Notes: a model not told the origin generated them from the sequence alone. Positions 29,163 through 38,271 are shown, counted from the first letter of the stretch. The stretch: 64,000 bases of DNA from Bosea sp. ANAM02 (GCF_011764485.1 NZ_AP022848.1:1-64000); one strand, 5' to 3'. Program-made: numbers and translations.

Positions 29163-29920
29163 GCGGGTTGTCCTTGCACGTGGACGTCTGACACAAACAT
29201 GTAACCGGAGCCACGGACGGTTTTGATGAGCTGACCGCCGTTCGTAACCGCTTCAAGCTTGCGCCGCAGCCGGCTGATCTGAACGTCAATGGTCCGATCG
29301 AACGGATCGCCGCTGTTCCGGGCCTTTGCGAACTGCATCAGCGCCTCCCGCGACAGGACGCGGTTGGCGTGCTCCGCAAAGGCGACGAGAAGATCGAACT
29401 CTCCGGTTGAGAGATCGATCAGTGTTCCCGAAGGCGATTGCAGCTCTCTGCGGCGGAGATCCATCGACCAGCCATCGAACGTGACGATCTCGGAGCGGCG
29501 GGTTTCGGTGGTGCTGCGCGCCGTCCGAGAGCGACGCAGGACCGCTCGAATGCGCGCCAGCAATTCGCGCGGGCTGAATGGCTTGGTCACATAATCATCG
29601 GCACCGCCCTCGAGGCCTATGACTCGGTCGCTCTCCTCGCTGCGGGCCGTCAGCATGACGATGGGAATCTGGGACGCCATGCGAACGTCGCGGCAAAGCT
29701 CAACCCCGGACCGGCCCGGCAGCATCAGATCCAGCACGATCAGATCGATGGTCGTGCGGGCCAGGATATCCATCATGATGCGCCCGTCGGGTGCTCCGGT
29801 GACTTGATAGCCATGGCGTTGGAGGAAACGCGAAACCAGAAGCCTGATCTGCGGGTCATCGTCTACGACGAGTATATGCCCATGATCGTCGGCAACGCTC
29901 TTGATTGGATCTCGATCCAT
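29159..29920 (-). CDS. OmpR/PhoB-family response regulator
   Basis: DNA-binding partner of the adjacent kinase. It has 253 residues from the ATG at 29920; the longer frame to 30031 runs into the divergent promoter region. The receiver domain shows the acidic pair VVDDD near residue 17, the phospho-accepting Asp in LDLMLPG near 60, and the Lys in TKPFSP near 110. The C-terminal winged helix ends KTVRGSGYMF. It is transcribed divergently from the lipoprotein-TolC-oxidase operon that it probably controls. Confidence 0.9.
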   Translation of the reverse strand: MDRDPIKSVADDHGHILVVDDDPQIRLLVSRFLQRHGYQVTGAPDGRIMMDILARTTIDLIVLDLMLPGRSGVELCRDVRMASQIPIVMLTARSEESDRVIGLEGGADDYVTKPFSPRELLARIRAVLRRSRTARSTTETRRSEIVTFDGWSMDLRRRELQSPSGTLIDLSTGEFDLLVAFAEHANRVLSREALMQFAKARNSGDPFDRTIDVQISRLRRKLEAVTNGGQLIKTVRGSGYMFVSDVHVQGQPA

Positions 29921-30026
29921 CTTTTGCTCGGCTTCCCGGAACAACCCTGTCGGTAGGGTGACGCTTCTTACCTTGCGGTGACTGCACAATAGCGCGCTTG
30001 TCCCGGTGTCGCCCGCGTTGCTTTGA

Positions 30027-30037
30027 TACAATTTGTA
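30027..30037. promoter_or_regulatory. Candidate operator in divergent two-component/copper promoter region
   Basis: TACAATTTGTA is a perfect odd-length palindrome inside TTTGATACAATTTGTAACGG, between the response-regulator gene and the copper operon. OmpR-family regulators bind short direct or inverted repeats of this kind. The assignment is by position only. Confidence 0.35.
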
Positions 30038-30097
30038 ACGGACGCCGCCGGCAGGCCGCTGCTACCTCTGTGTGGTCGAAACACGGGGAGCCGAGTC

Positions 30098-30316
30098 GTG
30101 ACGTTCGTAAAGGTGCCGTTCCTGGCAGGTATAGGGCTGGCGTTAGGCGCCTGTTCGCTAACGCCCGTTCCCGAACATCTTGCCAAGCCGGCTGACCAGA
30201 ATGTCCGCGTCCCTGCCGTCCAATACCGCAGTGTGACGGCCGGGGCCGCTACATACCGCCCGACCGATCCAAAGGATTGGCGCGAACTCAACCGTGACGT
30301 CGGCCCGAAGTCATGA
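30098..30316 (+). CDS. Small lipoprotein of the copper operon
   Basis: A 72-residue protein from a GTG at 30098. A short signal sequence ends in the lipobox LALGAC, so Cys near residue 19 would be lipid-anchored. The mature part is short and has no recognised domain. Its stop overlaps the next start by four bases, so it is the first gene of the operon with the TolC-like channel. Confidence 0.7.
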   Translation: MTFVKVPFLAGIGLALGACSLTPVPEHLAKPADQNVRVPAVQYRSVTAGAATYRPTDPKDWRELNRDVGPKS

Positions 30317-31833
30317 CGTCGCCCGCCGTATTCATTTCAGCGATTGATATTTCCCCGGAAAGGACAGCCTTGACCGCCCCAGCGACATCGAATGCCCGTC
30401 GCATGCTCCGTTTCGGGCTGCTCGCCGGAGCGGCTGCGCTGCTGGGAGGTTGTGCGAGCTTCTCCACCGATGGCGGCATGGCCACTGTGCAGACGGCGAC
30501 CTATGCCGATATCGGCAAGGACGTAGCCAAGATCGGCGACGATCAGGCGGCGCTCACAGCGAAAGCGCGCGTCGATCAGCTGCTACGCAAGCCGCTAACG
30601 GCGGACACTGCCGTGCAGATCGCGCTGCTTAACAACCGCGGACTGCAGGCTGCCTTCAACGAACTCGGCATGGCCGAGGCCCAGATGGTCGCCGCCAGCT
30701 TGCCACCCAATCCACGCTTCGGCATCTCCAAGCTGTCCGGCCGCTTCGAGGTCGAGATCGAGCGCCAGATTGTCGGCAGCCTGCTGACACTGGCTACCCT
30801 GCCGGCCCGGGCGGAGATCGCCCGCGACCGCTTCGAGACGGCACAAATGCGCACTGCGGAGGCCGTCCTCAAGCTCGCGGCCGATACACGCCGCCAGTAC
30901 TATCGAGCGGCGGCGGCTGATGCGCAGGTTGCCTTCTATCAGCAAGCCAAGGCTTCCGCCGATGCGGCTTCGGAGCTTTTCAAGCGGCTCGGTGAATCGG
31001 GCGGGGTCAATAAGATCGACCAGGCCCGCGAATTCGCCTTCGAGGCTGAGCTAACCGTACAGCTCGCGCAGGCGCGCCAGCTGCAGCGTCAGGAGCGCGA
31101 GCGGCTCGTCCGCCAGCTCGGGCTCTGGGGCGATGATCTTAAATTCCGGGTCGGCAGTTTGCCGCCGCTTCCGCGATTGCAATCGGTCAAGGCGGTCGAG
31201 GCCGAGGCGCTGCGCAAGCGCGTCGATCTCAGGATTGCGCGGGGCGAACTCGACACGCTCGCCAAGTCGCTCGGGCTCACCCAGGCCACGCGCTTCGTCA
31301 ACGACATCGACCTGCTTGGCCGCCGCACCTATGACCGCGGCCGTATCATCGGCGAGGACGGTCATGTCGAGCGGGAATCCAGCCGCAGCAAGACGCTGGA
31401 GCTGGAGATCGACATCCCGATCTACGATTTCGGCCAGTCGAAGGTCGCGCTAGCCGAGCAGACCTACATGCAGGCTGCCAACAAGCTGGCGGAGAAGGCG
31501 GTCAATATTCGCTCGGAAGCGCGCGAAGCCTATACCGCCTATCGCGCCACCTACGACATCACGCGCCAGTACCAGAACAACGTGCTGCCTTTGCGCAAGA
31601 TCATCCAGGATCAGTCACTGCTCCAGTACAGCGGCATGCTAACCGACGTCACGGATCTGATCACGGATTCGCGCAACCGCATCCTCTCGAATGTCGCGGC
31701 GATCAATGCCCGGCGCGACTTCTGGATCGCCCATACCGACTTCAAGCACGCGCTGATCGGCGGCGGCAGCGGAGGCGGCGGCGCTGCCACCGTCGCGGCG
31801 GCGAGCGGTGGTGAAGCTGGCGGCGGCCACTGA
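30313..31833 (+). CDS. TolC-family outer-membrane lipoprotein
   Basis: Outer-membrane efflux channel subunit of 506 residues. The N terminus has a lipobox LLGGC near residue 48, preceded by a longer-than-usual leader; an internal ATG at 30403 could be the true start. Two TolC-type repeats of long helices follow, with family-like segments ALLNNRGLQAAFNELGMAEA and IYDFGQSKVALAEQTY. The C terminus is glycine-rich. No RND pump or membrane-fusion gene lies beside it, so a partner must be encoded elsewhere, or the protein works alone in the copper operon. Confidence 0.85.
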   Translation: MTSPAVFISAIDISPERTALTAPATSNARRMLRFGLLAGAAALLGGCASFSTDGGMATVQTATYADIGKDVAKIGDDQAALTAKARVDQLLRKPLTADTAVQIALLNNRGLQAAFNELGMAEAQMVAASLPPNPRFGISKLSGRFEVEIERQIVGSLLTLATLPARAEIARDRFETAQMRTAEAVLKLAADTRRQYYRAAAADAQVAFYQQAKASADAASELFKRLGESGGVNKIDQAREFAFEAELTVQLAQARQLQRQERERLVRQLGLWGDDLKFRVGSLPPLPRLQSVKAVEAEALRKRVDLRIARGELDTLAKSLGLTQATRFVNDIDLLGRRTYDRGRIIGEDGHVERESSRSKTLELEIDIPIYDFGQSKVALAEQTYMQAANKLAEKAVNIRSEAREAYTAYRATYDITRQYQNNVLPLRKIIQDQSLLQYSGMLTDVTDLITDSRNRILSNVAAINARRDFWIAHTDFKHALIGGGSGGGGAATVAAASGGEAGGGH

Positions 31834-31847
31834 AGGATTTGCAAGAG

Positions 31848-33287
31848 ATGACATCCCTATCTCGTAGAGGCTTCGTCGGTTCGTCGGGGCTCGTGCTGGC
31901 CGGAGCGACCGCTGTTTCGGGGCGCAGCGCCTTCGCGGCTGTGCCCGAAGCTCCAACTATGAAGGATGCAACGACGCAGGCGCCGCTGGTGCCGACGACT
32001 GGGCCGGACTACCAGCCGGTCGCGACGCTCAACGGCTGGTCGCTGCCCTGGCGGATGAACGGCGACTGGAAGGAGTTCCATCTCGTCGCCGAGCCGGTGG
32101 TGCGCGAGCTGGCGCCCGGCATGAAGGCCTATCTCTGGGGTTATAACGGCCAGTCGCCGGGGCCGACGATCGAGGCGGTCGAGGGCGACAAGGTTCGCAT
32201 CTACGTCACCAACAAGCTGCCGGAGAACACGGCGGTGCATTGGCACGGCCAGCGCCTGCCCAACGGCATGGACGGCGTCGGCGGCTTGACGCAGCCGCAT
32301 ATCCCGCCGGGCAAAACCTTCGTTTACGAGTTCCAGCTCCGGCGCTCTGGTACCTTCATGTACCACCCCCATTCGGACGAGATGGTCCAGATGGCGATGG
32401 GTATGATGGGCTTCTTCGTCGTCCATCCGAAGGACCCGGCCTTCCGCCGCGTCGACCGTGACTTCGTCTTCCTGCTCAACGCCTTCGACATAGAGCCCGG
32501 CTCCTATGTGCCGAAGGTCAACACAATGCTCGACTTCAACCTGTGGGGCTGGAATAGCCGGGTCTTCCCAGGCATCGACCCGTTGGTGGTCGGCAAGAAT
32601 GACAAGGTCCGGGTCCGCTTCGGCAACCTGACTATGACAAACCACCCGATCCACATGCACGGCTATGAGTTCAAGGTCTCCTGCACCGATGGTGGCTGGG
32701 TCGACCCAGCGGCGGCCTGGGACGAGGTCTCGATCGACGTCGCGGTCGGCCAGATGCGCGCCTTCGACTTTGTCGCCGACGAGCCCGGCGACTGGGCGAT
32801 CCACTGCCACAAATCGCACCATACGATGAACGCCATGGGCCATTCGGTGAAGACTTATATCGGCGTTGGCAAGAAGGATCTGGCCAAGCGGATCGCCAAG
32901 ATCGCACCCGGCTACATGCCGATGGGCTCGAACGGCATGGGCGAGATGGGCTCAATGGAAATGCCGCTCCCGGACAACACTCTGCCGATGATGACCGGGT
33001 TCGGACAGTTTGGCCCGATCGAGATGGGCGGCATGTTTTCGGTGGTGAAGGTCCGCGAGGGGCTGGCGAAGAACGATTACACGGACCCCGGCTGGTTTAA
33101 GCATCCGGAAGGCACCGTTGCGCACGAGTATAGGGGCGAGAAGCTTACCGAGGCCCCTCGTACGAAGGGCCCCGACAGCGGCGTTCAATCTGTCGACTGG
33201 CGGGTCAAAGATCCCCGCAAGCCGACGCTTGGGCCGAACGGAAAACCTCTGCCGGGAGCCGGTTCCGGCGGACATTCGAACCACTAA
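31848..33287 (+). CDS. Multicopper oxidase (copper-resistance type)
   Basis: Periplasmic oxidase expected to oxidise Cu(I). It has 479 residues from the ATG at 31848, with AAGGA upstream; a TTG at 31839 is possible. A Tat signal SRRGFVGSSG opens the protein. All copper ligand motifs are present: HWHG near residue 132, YHPHSDE near 173, HPIHMHG near 268, and HCHKSHHTMNAM near 323 for the type 1 and trinuclear sites. A Met-rich stretch near 360-385 (GSNGMGEMGSMEMP) probably binds Cu(I). It sits between the TolC-like and cupredoxin genes. Confidence 0.93.
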   Translation: MTSLSRRGFVGSSGLVLAGATAVSGRSAFAAVPEAPTMKDATTQAPLVPTTGPDYQPVATLNGWSLPWRMNGDWKEFHLVAEPVVRELAPGMKAYLWGYNGQSPGPTIEAVEGDKVRIYVTNKLPENTAVHWHGQRLPNGMDGVGGLTQPHIPPGKTFVYEFQLRRSGTFMYHPHSDEMVQMAMGMMGFFVVHPKDPAFRRVDRDFVFLLNAFDIEPGSYVPKVNTMLDFNLWGWNSRVFPGIDPLVVGKNDKVRVRFGNLTMTNHPIHMHGYEFKVSCTDGGWVDPAAAWDEVSIDVAVGQMRAFDFVADEPGDWAIHCHKSHHTMNAMGHSVKTYIGVGKKDLAKRIAKIAPGYMPMGSNGMGEMGSMEMPLPDNTLPMMTGFGQFGPIEMGGMFSVVKVREGLAKNDYTDPGWFKHPEGTVAHEYRGEKLTEAPRTKGPDSGVQSVDWRVKDPRKPTLGPNGKPLPGAGSGGHSNH

Positions 33288-33318
33288 TCACCAAGCAAGC
33301 CATTCAAGGAGCTTATCC

Positions 33319-33804
33319 ATGACGAACAGAGCGTCTGTGCTGAAATTGGCAGTCTTTGCTTTCGTTCTATCCACTGGCGCGGCGCTCGCTGGGCCCGGCG
33401 CCGCCGGTCATCACGATGGTGAGGTAGCCTATGGCAAGCCGGGTGACCCCAAGAAGCCGTCTCGGCCCGTTCAGGTCGTGATGAGCGAGAAGGACGGGAA
33501 GATGTCCTTCATTCCTGACCGAATCGAGATCCGTCGCGGCGAGCAGGTCCGTTTCCAGCTGCGCAACAATGGTGAGCTCGACCACGAACTCGTGCTGGCG
33601 ACCCTGGAGGAGAACCTCAAGCACGCCGTCGAGATGCAGAAGAACCCCGACATGGAGCACGATGATCCGAACGCCAAGCGGCTCGCGCCGAAGAAGGCTG
33701 GCGAGATCGTTTGGGCCTTCACCAAGCCGGGTGAGTTCGATTTCTCCTGTCTGATCCCCGGTCACCGTGAAGCTGGCATGACCGGCAAGATCATCGTCAA
33801 GTAG
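33319..33804 (+). CDS. Periplasmic cupredoxin
   Basis: A blue-copper-type protein of 161 residues with a signal peptide ending near ALA (residue 23). The copper ligands are visible: His in ELDHELV near 91, Cys in SCLIPGH near 144, the His of the same motif, and a Met in AGMTG. A Shine-Dalgarno CAAGGAG lies upstream of the ATG at 33319, and the longer frame overlaps the oxidase. It is likely to shuttle copper or electrons beside the multicopper oxidase. Confidence 0.88.
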   Translation: MTNRASVLKLAVFAFVLSTGAALAGPGAAGHHDGEVAYGKPGDPKKPSRPVQVVMSEKDGKMSFIPDRIEIRRGEQVRFQLRNNGELDHELVLATLEENLKHAVEMQKNPDMEHDDPNAKRLAPKKAGEIVWAFTKPGEFDFSCLIPGHREAGMTGKIIVK

Positions 33805-33832
33805 GCGATAACTCAGCGAAAGGAGTGTTCCC

Positions 33833-34111
33833 ATGCTGAAAACTGCTGCCACCCTGGCTTTCCTGATCGTTGCGCTGCCGGCTGCCGCCCAGTCGGTCAA
33901 CGGCACCATCACCAAAGTCGACGAGGCCCAGGGCAAGCTCACTATCAATCACGGGCCCATCAAGAATCTCGATATGGATGGCATGACCATGGTGTTCCGT
34001 GCTGGTGATGCGGCCATGCTTAAGGGGGTGAAGGCGGGCGACAAGATCAAGTTCGACGCCGATCGCGTCAATGGTCAACTCACCGTCACGAAGCTCCAGA
34101 AGTCCAAGTAA
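33833..34111 (+). CDS. CusF-like periplasmic copper/silver-binding protein
   Basis: A 92-residue protein with a signal peptide ending AAAQ (about residue 20) and a single CusF-type OB-fold domain. The ligand set reads INHGPIKNLDMDGMTM: His plus two Met as in CusF. The Trp that caps the metal in E. coli CusF is replaced by Met at the equivalent place. AAAGGAG precedes the ATG. It ends the copper operon, followed by a strong hairpin. Confidence 0.88.
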   Translation: MLKTAATLAFLIVALPAAAQSVNGTITKVDEAQGKLTINHGPIKNLDMDGMTMVFRAGDAAMLKGVKAGDKIKFDADRVNGQLTVTKLQKSK

Positions 34112-34119
34112 AGACGTGA

Positions 34120-34149
34120 AGCGGGCAAGCGCCCCGGCGTTTGCCCGCT
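34120..34149 (+). terminator. Hairpin terminator after the CusF-like gene
   Basis: AGCGGGCAA pairs with TTGCCCGCT around a GC-rich loop, starting 9 bases after the stop codon. No long T run follows, so it may act as an imperfect intrinsic terminator or an mRNA-protecting hairpin. Confidence 0.6.
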
Positions 34150-34161
34150 CGGTTGAGTTCG

Positions 34162-34437
34162 ATGCTGTCGAGCAAATTCAGAAGATGCTGCTGGGGCGCT
34201 TTGGCTCTGGCTTTCGTTGCTGGAGTCCAGTTTTCCTCCGGAGCGGTTGCAAGTGATGGCGAGCTGCAGCGCGTTCTTCTAGATGCAGGTTGCCCAAGCG
34301 CGACCGTCAACCAGCTGCCCGGTGAGAACCCGCAGGTTCGCACTTTCGAGGCCAAATGCCTCGCGGCCTCCAATACGGTTATCGGCGTTGTCTGCATTCA
34401 GAGCCGCTGCATGGTCAGTCCGAAGCGTGCGGAATAA
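34162..34437 (+). CDS. Small secreted protein of unknown function
   Basis: A 91-residue protein with an N-terminal hydrophobic signal segment (about residues 10-30) and four Cys in the mature part. The family is not recognised. From the ATG at 34162; a TTG at 34141 overlaps the preceding hairpin and is less likely. It lies between the copper operon and another small exported protein. Confidence 0.5.
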   Translation: MLSSKFRRCCWGALALAFVAGVQFSSGAVASDGELQRVLLDAGCPSATVNQLPGENPQVRTFEAKCLAASNTVIGVVCIQSRCMVSPKRAE

Positions 34438-34468
34438 AGCAGACGACGGCCTGGCAGGAGAGACCGAC

Positions 34469-34855
34469 ATGGTAGCGCGCCGTTCTATTGGCCGTGGGCT
34501 GACGGCAATCGCTCTGACGAGCGTCTCGATTTTGCCCCTTCTGTGGGGGCAGGCAAATGCTCAGATGGTCAAGATCGTCGGCATTGGCGCGAGCAGTTGC
34601 CAATATTTCGCACGAGAGACGAACGGCAAGCCAGAGGTCGAGAAGAATTTCTTTGCCTGGGCTCAGGGTTATATGAGCGGCCTCCTGTTGCGGGCGCCTC
34701 CTGGCAAGGATGAAGATTTGGACCTCGAGCCGGCGCTGCTGCCGTTGCTTAAGCAGGCTGAATTCCTCCGGAATTTCTGCGACCGGAATCCTGACGCCGA
34801 TTTCAGCGACGGCGTGATCGAACTCTACAAGACGTTGCGCGCTCCGCCCAGCTGA
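34469..34855 (+). CDS. Small exported protein of unknown function
   Basis: A 128-residue protein from the ATG at 34469 with the ribosome site GCAGGAGAG upstream. The signal peptide ends near QANAQ (residue 32). The mature part has two Cys, near residues 46 and 110, that could pair, and the pattern FFAWAQGYMSGL seen in small secreted hypothetical proteins of Hyphomicrobiales. Function unknown. Confidence 0.55.
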   Translation: MVARRSIGRGLTAIALTSVSILPLLWGQANAQMVKIVGIGASSCQYFARETNGKPEVEKNFFAWAQGYMSGLLLRAPPGKDEDLDLEPALLPLLKQAEFLRNFCDRNPDADFSDGVIELYKTLRAPPS

Positions 34856-34956
34856 CGAGGCGGGAACTCACTGCGTCCATTGTAACGGACCGGGGCGAGG
34901 AGCGACTCTGCTTCCTCGGATGATGCCGCGCGTTCACTTTTAGAGCTGCTGACAGC

Positions 34957-36270
34957 GTGCAATACGCATTCAACCTTCTGCATGATCTCGTCCATCGGTT
35001 GATCGGCCTCGATTACCCTCACGGGCATTGGCTGATCAACATTGCTGCAACTTTGCTTTTCGTGATTGCGCCGGCGTGGACAATCTGGATTGCCATAAGC
35101 AGCCTCCTGCGCTGGTTTCGCGGTTTCCGCCGCCGCCGCGCCCGGTTTCGCGCTGCCGCTATTCGTGGTGCCGATCCGCGGCCGGAGAGCGCGCATGCGT
35201 CTTTGAACGCCTATATCATGCGCTCCACGGCGCGATCTCAGCTGAAGCTGGTCATCATATCGCTTTTCACGTTACCCACCGCTTGGTTGCTTCTCGAAAT
35301 TCCCAAACACATCATCAATCACGCGTTGGCGGATCCCAACGAAAAAGGTCATCTGGCCATGACCTTTTTCGGGGTTCATCTGGATCGGATGACCCTGCTG
35401 TTTGCGTTATGCGCGAGCTACCTTGCGGCTTTGTCGGTGAACGGCCTGGTGAAGTATACGGCGACGCGGATACGGGGCCGTGTCAGCGAGCGGTTGGTGC
35501 GGCGGCTTCGTCTTGGCGTTTTGCGGACTGCAGCGCAGATGGGCGCGACCTCGGCGGAGCGCGCGCATTACTCGGCGGTCGTTGTTCAGGAAGTTGAGCC
35601 GATTGGCTATTTCGGCGGAAGCCTTGTTGTTGTGCCGGTCATCCAGGGCGGCGCCCTTCTGACCAGCATTCTGTTCCTAATGATGCAGAATCCAGCATTG
35701 GCATTGTCCGCCCTGCTGATGCTGCCGATTCAGCTCACATTCCTTCCTCGCTTACAGAAGCGCTTGAACAGGAAGGTGCGCGATCGTGTTCACTCGACGC
35801 GCGCTTTAGGGGGCCTTCTCGTCACCGATCATGCCGAGACAGGCTCCGTTGTCTCACTGGCTGAAAATCGGCCTTCGCCGGCCGGATCGCGTTTGCGTCG
35901 GCAAATGCTGATGACCGCTAGGCTAGAGGCGATCCGGGTCGAAATTAGCGATCTGAAGGGCCGCATCAAGGGCCTTTACAATTACACCTCCAACCTGACG
36001 CCGTTTTTCTTTTTCACGATCGGCGGCTTCCTCGTGGTGAGAGGGCAATTGTCCTTAGGCGCACTCGTTGCCGCTCTGGCAGCCTATCGCGAGATCGCGC
36101 CGGCGCTGCGAGAATTATTCGACTTCATCCAGAACTGGTCGGATGCCAAGGCTCGCTTCAGCGAGGTCATGAAAACTGCGCAACCGGCTGTGGCAATGGC
36201 ACGTCCCGTCGAGACAAGCATCCGCGCGTCGTCAAGCGGTGAGAAATGGGTCCAGGGGAAGACCGGCTGA
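34957..36270 (+). CDS. ABC-exporter transmembrane domain without nucleotide-binding domain
   Basis: A 437-residue protein with about six membrane helices. It reads as the membrane half of a type IV (exporter-fold) ABC transporter, for example LGALVAALAAYREIAPALRELFDF near residue 365 (in part), just before the point where an ATPase domain should begin. The ORF ends at EKWVQGKTG with no Walker motifs, and no ATPase gene follows before the convergent dsbA-like gene. It is probably truncated at its 3' end, or needs an ATPase encoded elsewhere. The start is a GTG at 34957. Confidence 0.65.
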   Translation: MQYAFNLLHDLVHRLIGLDYPHGHWLINIAATLLFVIAPAWTIWIAISSLLRWFRGFRRRRARFRAAAIRGADPRPESAHASLNAYIMRSTARSQLKLVIISLFTLPTAWLLLEIPKHIINHALADPNEKGHLAMTFFGVHLDRMTLLFALCASYLAALSVNGLVKYTATRIRGRVSERLVRRLRLGVLRTAAQMGATSAERAHYSAVVVQEVEPIGYFGGSLVVVPVIQGGALLTSILFLMMQNPALALSALLMLPIQLTFLPRLQKRLNRKVRDRVHSTRALGGLLVTDHAETGSVVSLAENRPSPAGSRLRRQMLMTARLEAIRVEISDLKGRIKGLYNYTSNLTPFFFFTIGGFLVVRGQLSLGALVAALAAYREIAPALRELFDFIQNWSDAKARFSEVMKTAQPAVAMARPVETSIRASSSGEKWVQGKTG

Positions 36271-36371
36271 TGCCAATTTTTGGTCTGCTTCGGTATTATG
36301 CCTGATCCGCAAACGCGGGATGCTGAGCGGCCCGAATGCATCAGCTCTTTCAGAACATACCCCGAAAGAAG

Positions 36372-36402
36372 CGGGATCGCAGCGACAGTTTCCGCGATCC
36401 CG
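36372..36402. terminator. Bidirectional hairpin between convergent genes
   Basis: CGGGATCGC and GCGATCCCG form a perfect 9-base stem around a 13-base loop, in the gap where the ABC-exporter fragment (+) and the DsbA-like gene (-) converge. Confidence 0.65.
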
Positions 36403-36425
36403 TGCTGTCTTCGATTTATGAAGGT

Positions 36426-37079
36426 CTATTTTCGAGCTTTCTCGACTTCGCGCTTGACCAGTTCGTATAGCTGTCGAGGGCCGAACTCGGTGAGAGGCTC
36501 GCCGTTCACAAAGAAGGTCGGTGTCCGCGTCACCTCCAAGGTCTTTACGTCGGCGAGATCCTTCTCAAGGGTCGCATCGATCTCGGGCCGCGCGGCGTCT
36601 CGTTTGCCGCGCTCGACATCAAGGCCAGCTTCCCGAACCCGAGACCAAGCCTTTTCGATATCGGGCTTTTCGTGATCGGCCCACTCAGGCTGGAATTCCA
36701 AGAGGGCCTGGAGGGCCGGCTCGAACTTATCTTGACGCCGCGCCGCCTCAAGGATCTTGACCGCCACGTCCGAACCTTCATGGAATGCCGCGTAGCGGAT
36801 GACGAGCCGGGCGTCGTTGGGAAACAGGGCCAGGATCTGCTTGAGCGGCGGATAGAAGGCACGGCAAGCCTCGCAGGACGGATCGAAGAACTCGACGATC
36901 GTGACAGGCGCATTAGCGGGGCCGATAACGGGCGAGTGATCCCGGACCAGCGCCTCGGCGCGGGTCGCAGCAATGACGCGAGCGCGTTTGGCTTGCTCGG
37001 TCTGATAGAAGACGGTTGCGCCGGAAAAGACCGCCAGTGCGACGATGCCGGTGAAGACGACGAGAGCGCGGCGGTTCAT
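36426..37079 (-). CDS. DsbA-like periplasmic thiol oxidoreductase
   Basis: A thioredoxin-fold protein of 217 residues with an N-terminal membrane anchor or signal (about 6-26). The redox motif is CEAC in FFDPSCEACRAFY near residue 70, and the cis-Pro segment is RTPTFFVNG near 193. The start ATG at 37079 overlaps the dsbB-like stop, and the frame extends upstream only as a shadow. As the last gene of the redox cluster it probably pairs with DsbB. Confidence 0.85.
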   Translation of the reverse strand: MNRRALVVFTGIVALAVFSGATVFYQTEQAKRARVIAATRAEALVRDHSPVIGPANAPVTIVEFFDPSCEACRAFYPPLKQILALFPNDARLVIRYAAFHEGSDVAVKILEAARRQDKFEPALQALLEFQPEWADHEKPDIEKAWSRVREAGLDVERGKRDAARPEIDATLEKDLADVKTLEVTRTPTFFVNGEPLTEFGPRQLYELVKREVEKARK

Positions 37080-37540
37080 GACGAGGCCCTTGTTCTGGAG
37101 GCGATGAGCGCGAGTGCGATCGCGACGAAGGCCGCAAACGAGAGAACGGGCAACGGCAGCGTTCCGAAGAGCGTCATCTCGGCGCTGGCGCAGGACGGTC
37201 CCTGGGTACAGGGTTGGATGTTTTCCGGAATCAGACCGGCGTAGAGCAGGCTGTGGAATCCCGCGATCAGCATGCCGATGGCCGCGAGAGGCAGTGCGTA
37301 GCGCCACGCGCCGGTATCGCCACGGAAACTCGCCACTGCGAGCAGAACCGCCAGCGGAAACATGAAGGCGCGCTGGTGCCAGCAGAGGCTGCAAGGCGCC
37401 TGGCCGATGACCTCGCCGATGAAGAGTGCGCCGAGGCTCGCCACGACCGCAAGGATCCAGGCGATGAATAGATAGATCCAGCGGTCCTTTCCGCTGGCGA
37501 CCATGTCGCTGCTTGTCATGTGGAAATTTGTTCCTTTCAT
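37076..37540 (-). CDS. DsbB-family disulfide-bond oxidase
   Basis: Four-helix inner-membrane protein of 154 residues that reoxidises DsbA-type partners using quinone. The first Cys pair is CSLC in APCSLCWHQR near residue 49; the second pair is in IQPCTQGPSC near 110. The start overlaps the ccdA stop by ATGA and its stop overlaps the dsbA-like start, so all three are translationally coupled. Confidence 0.87.
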   Translation of the reverse strand: MKGTNFHMTSSDMVASGKDRWIYLFIAWILAVVASLGALFIGEVIGQAPCSLCWHQRAFMFPLAVLLAVASFRGDTGAWRYALPLAAIGMLIAGFHSLLYAGLIPENIQPCTQGPSCASAEMTLFGTLPLPVLSFAAFVAIALALIASRTRASS

Positions 37541-38271
37541 CCGATCGTTGCGAGAATTGGGAAGGTTTCAAGAAGCCAGAACGCCATCGTGGAAAGCTGG
37601 CCGGACATCATGGCGAGCCCCATCAGGATCATCGCGATTCCGGCGACGACCTGCAGGCGGCGCCCCGCGACGCGCATCCGCCGCAGCTGAGTCGTGATGC
37701 CGTCTGCGAACAGGGCTGTCAGGAGGAAGGGTAGTGCCAGGCCGAGCGAGTAGATGCTCAGCAGCGCAACGCCGGTGGACGGCGTCGGAGCGGTCGCGCC
37801 AACTGTCAGGATCGCGCCGAGAACCGGACCGATGCAGGGCGTCCACCCGAAGGCGAAGGCGAGGCCGAGCAGATAAGCTCCCATCGGCCGGCCGCCTGCG
37901 ATCGAGGGATTGAAGCGCAGCTCCCGTTCGAGCCAGGGAAGGCGCACCAGCCCCGCTGTGAAGATGCCGAAGACGACGACGATCGCACCGCCGACGATAC
38001 CAGCTTCGTAGCGGTAGCCCAGCAGGAGCCGACTGAGCGCCGTTGCTCCTGCGCCGAGCATGACGAAGACCGTCGAGAAGCCGAGCGCAAACCAAAAACT
38101 CATGGCGAGGGCGTTGATCCGCGACGTGGCTCGCGAGCGCGTGCCGATCGCTGCCGAGCCGCCGGCAATGTAGGAGATATAGCCGGGAACGAGCGGCAGC
38201 ACACAAGGCGACAGGAACGAGACCGCGCCGGCCGCGAACGCTGCCAGGATGCTGATGTTAGCGATTTCCAT
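37537..38271 (-). CDS. ccdA: CcdA-family thiol-disulfide transporter
   Basis: A 244-residue inner-membrane protein with six predicted helices that carries reducing equivalents from cytoplasmic thioredoxin to periplasmic proteins. The two conserved Cys lie in FLSPCVLPLVPGY near residue 23 and GWTPCIGPVLGA near 144. The start ATG at 38271 overlaps the stop of the upstream TlpA gene (TGATG). It likely feeds electrons to the TlpA-type thioredoxins of this cluster. Confidence 0.88.
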   Translation of the reverse strand: MEIANISILAAFAAGAVSFLSPCVLPLVPGYISYIAGGSAAIGTRSRATSRINALAMSFWFALGFSTVFVMLGAGATALSRLLLGYRYEAGIVGGAIVVVFGIFTAGLVRLPWLERELRFNPSIAGGRPMGAYLLGLAFAFGWTPCIGPVLGAILTVGATAPTPSTGVALLSIYSLGLALPFLLTALFADGITTQLRRMRVAGRRLQVVAGIAMILMGLAMMSGQLSTMAFWLLETFPILATIG

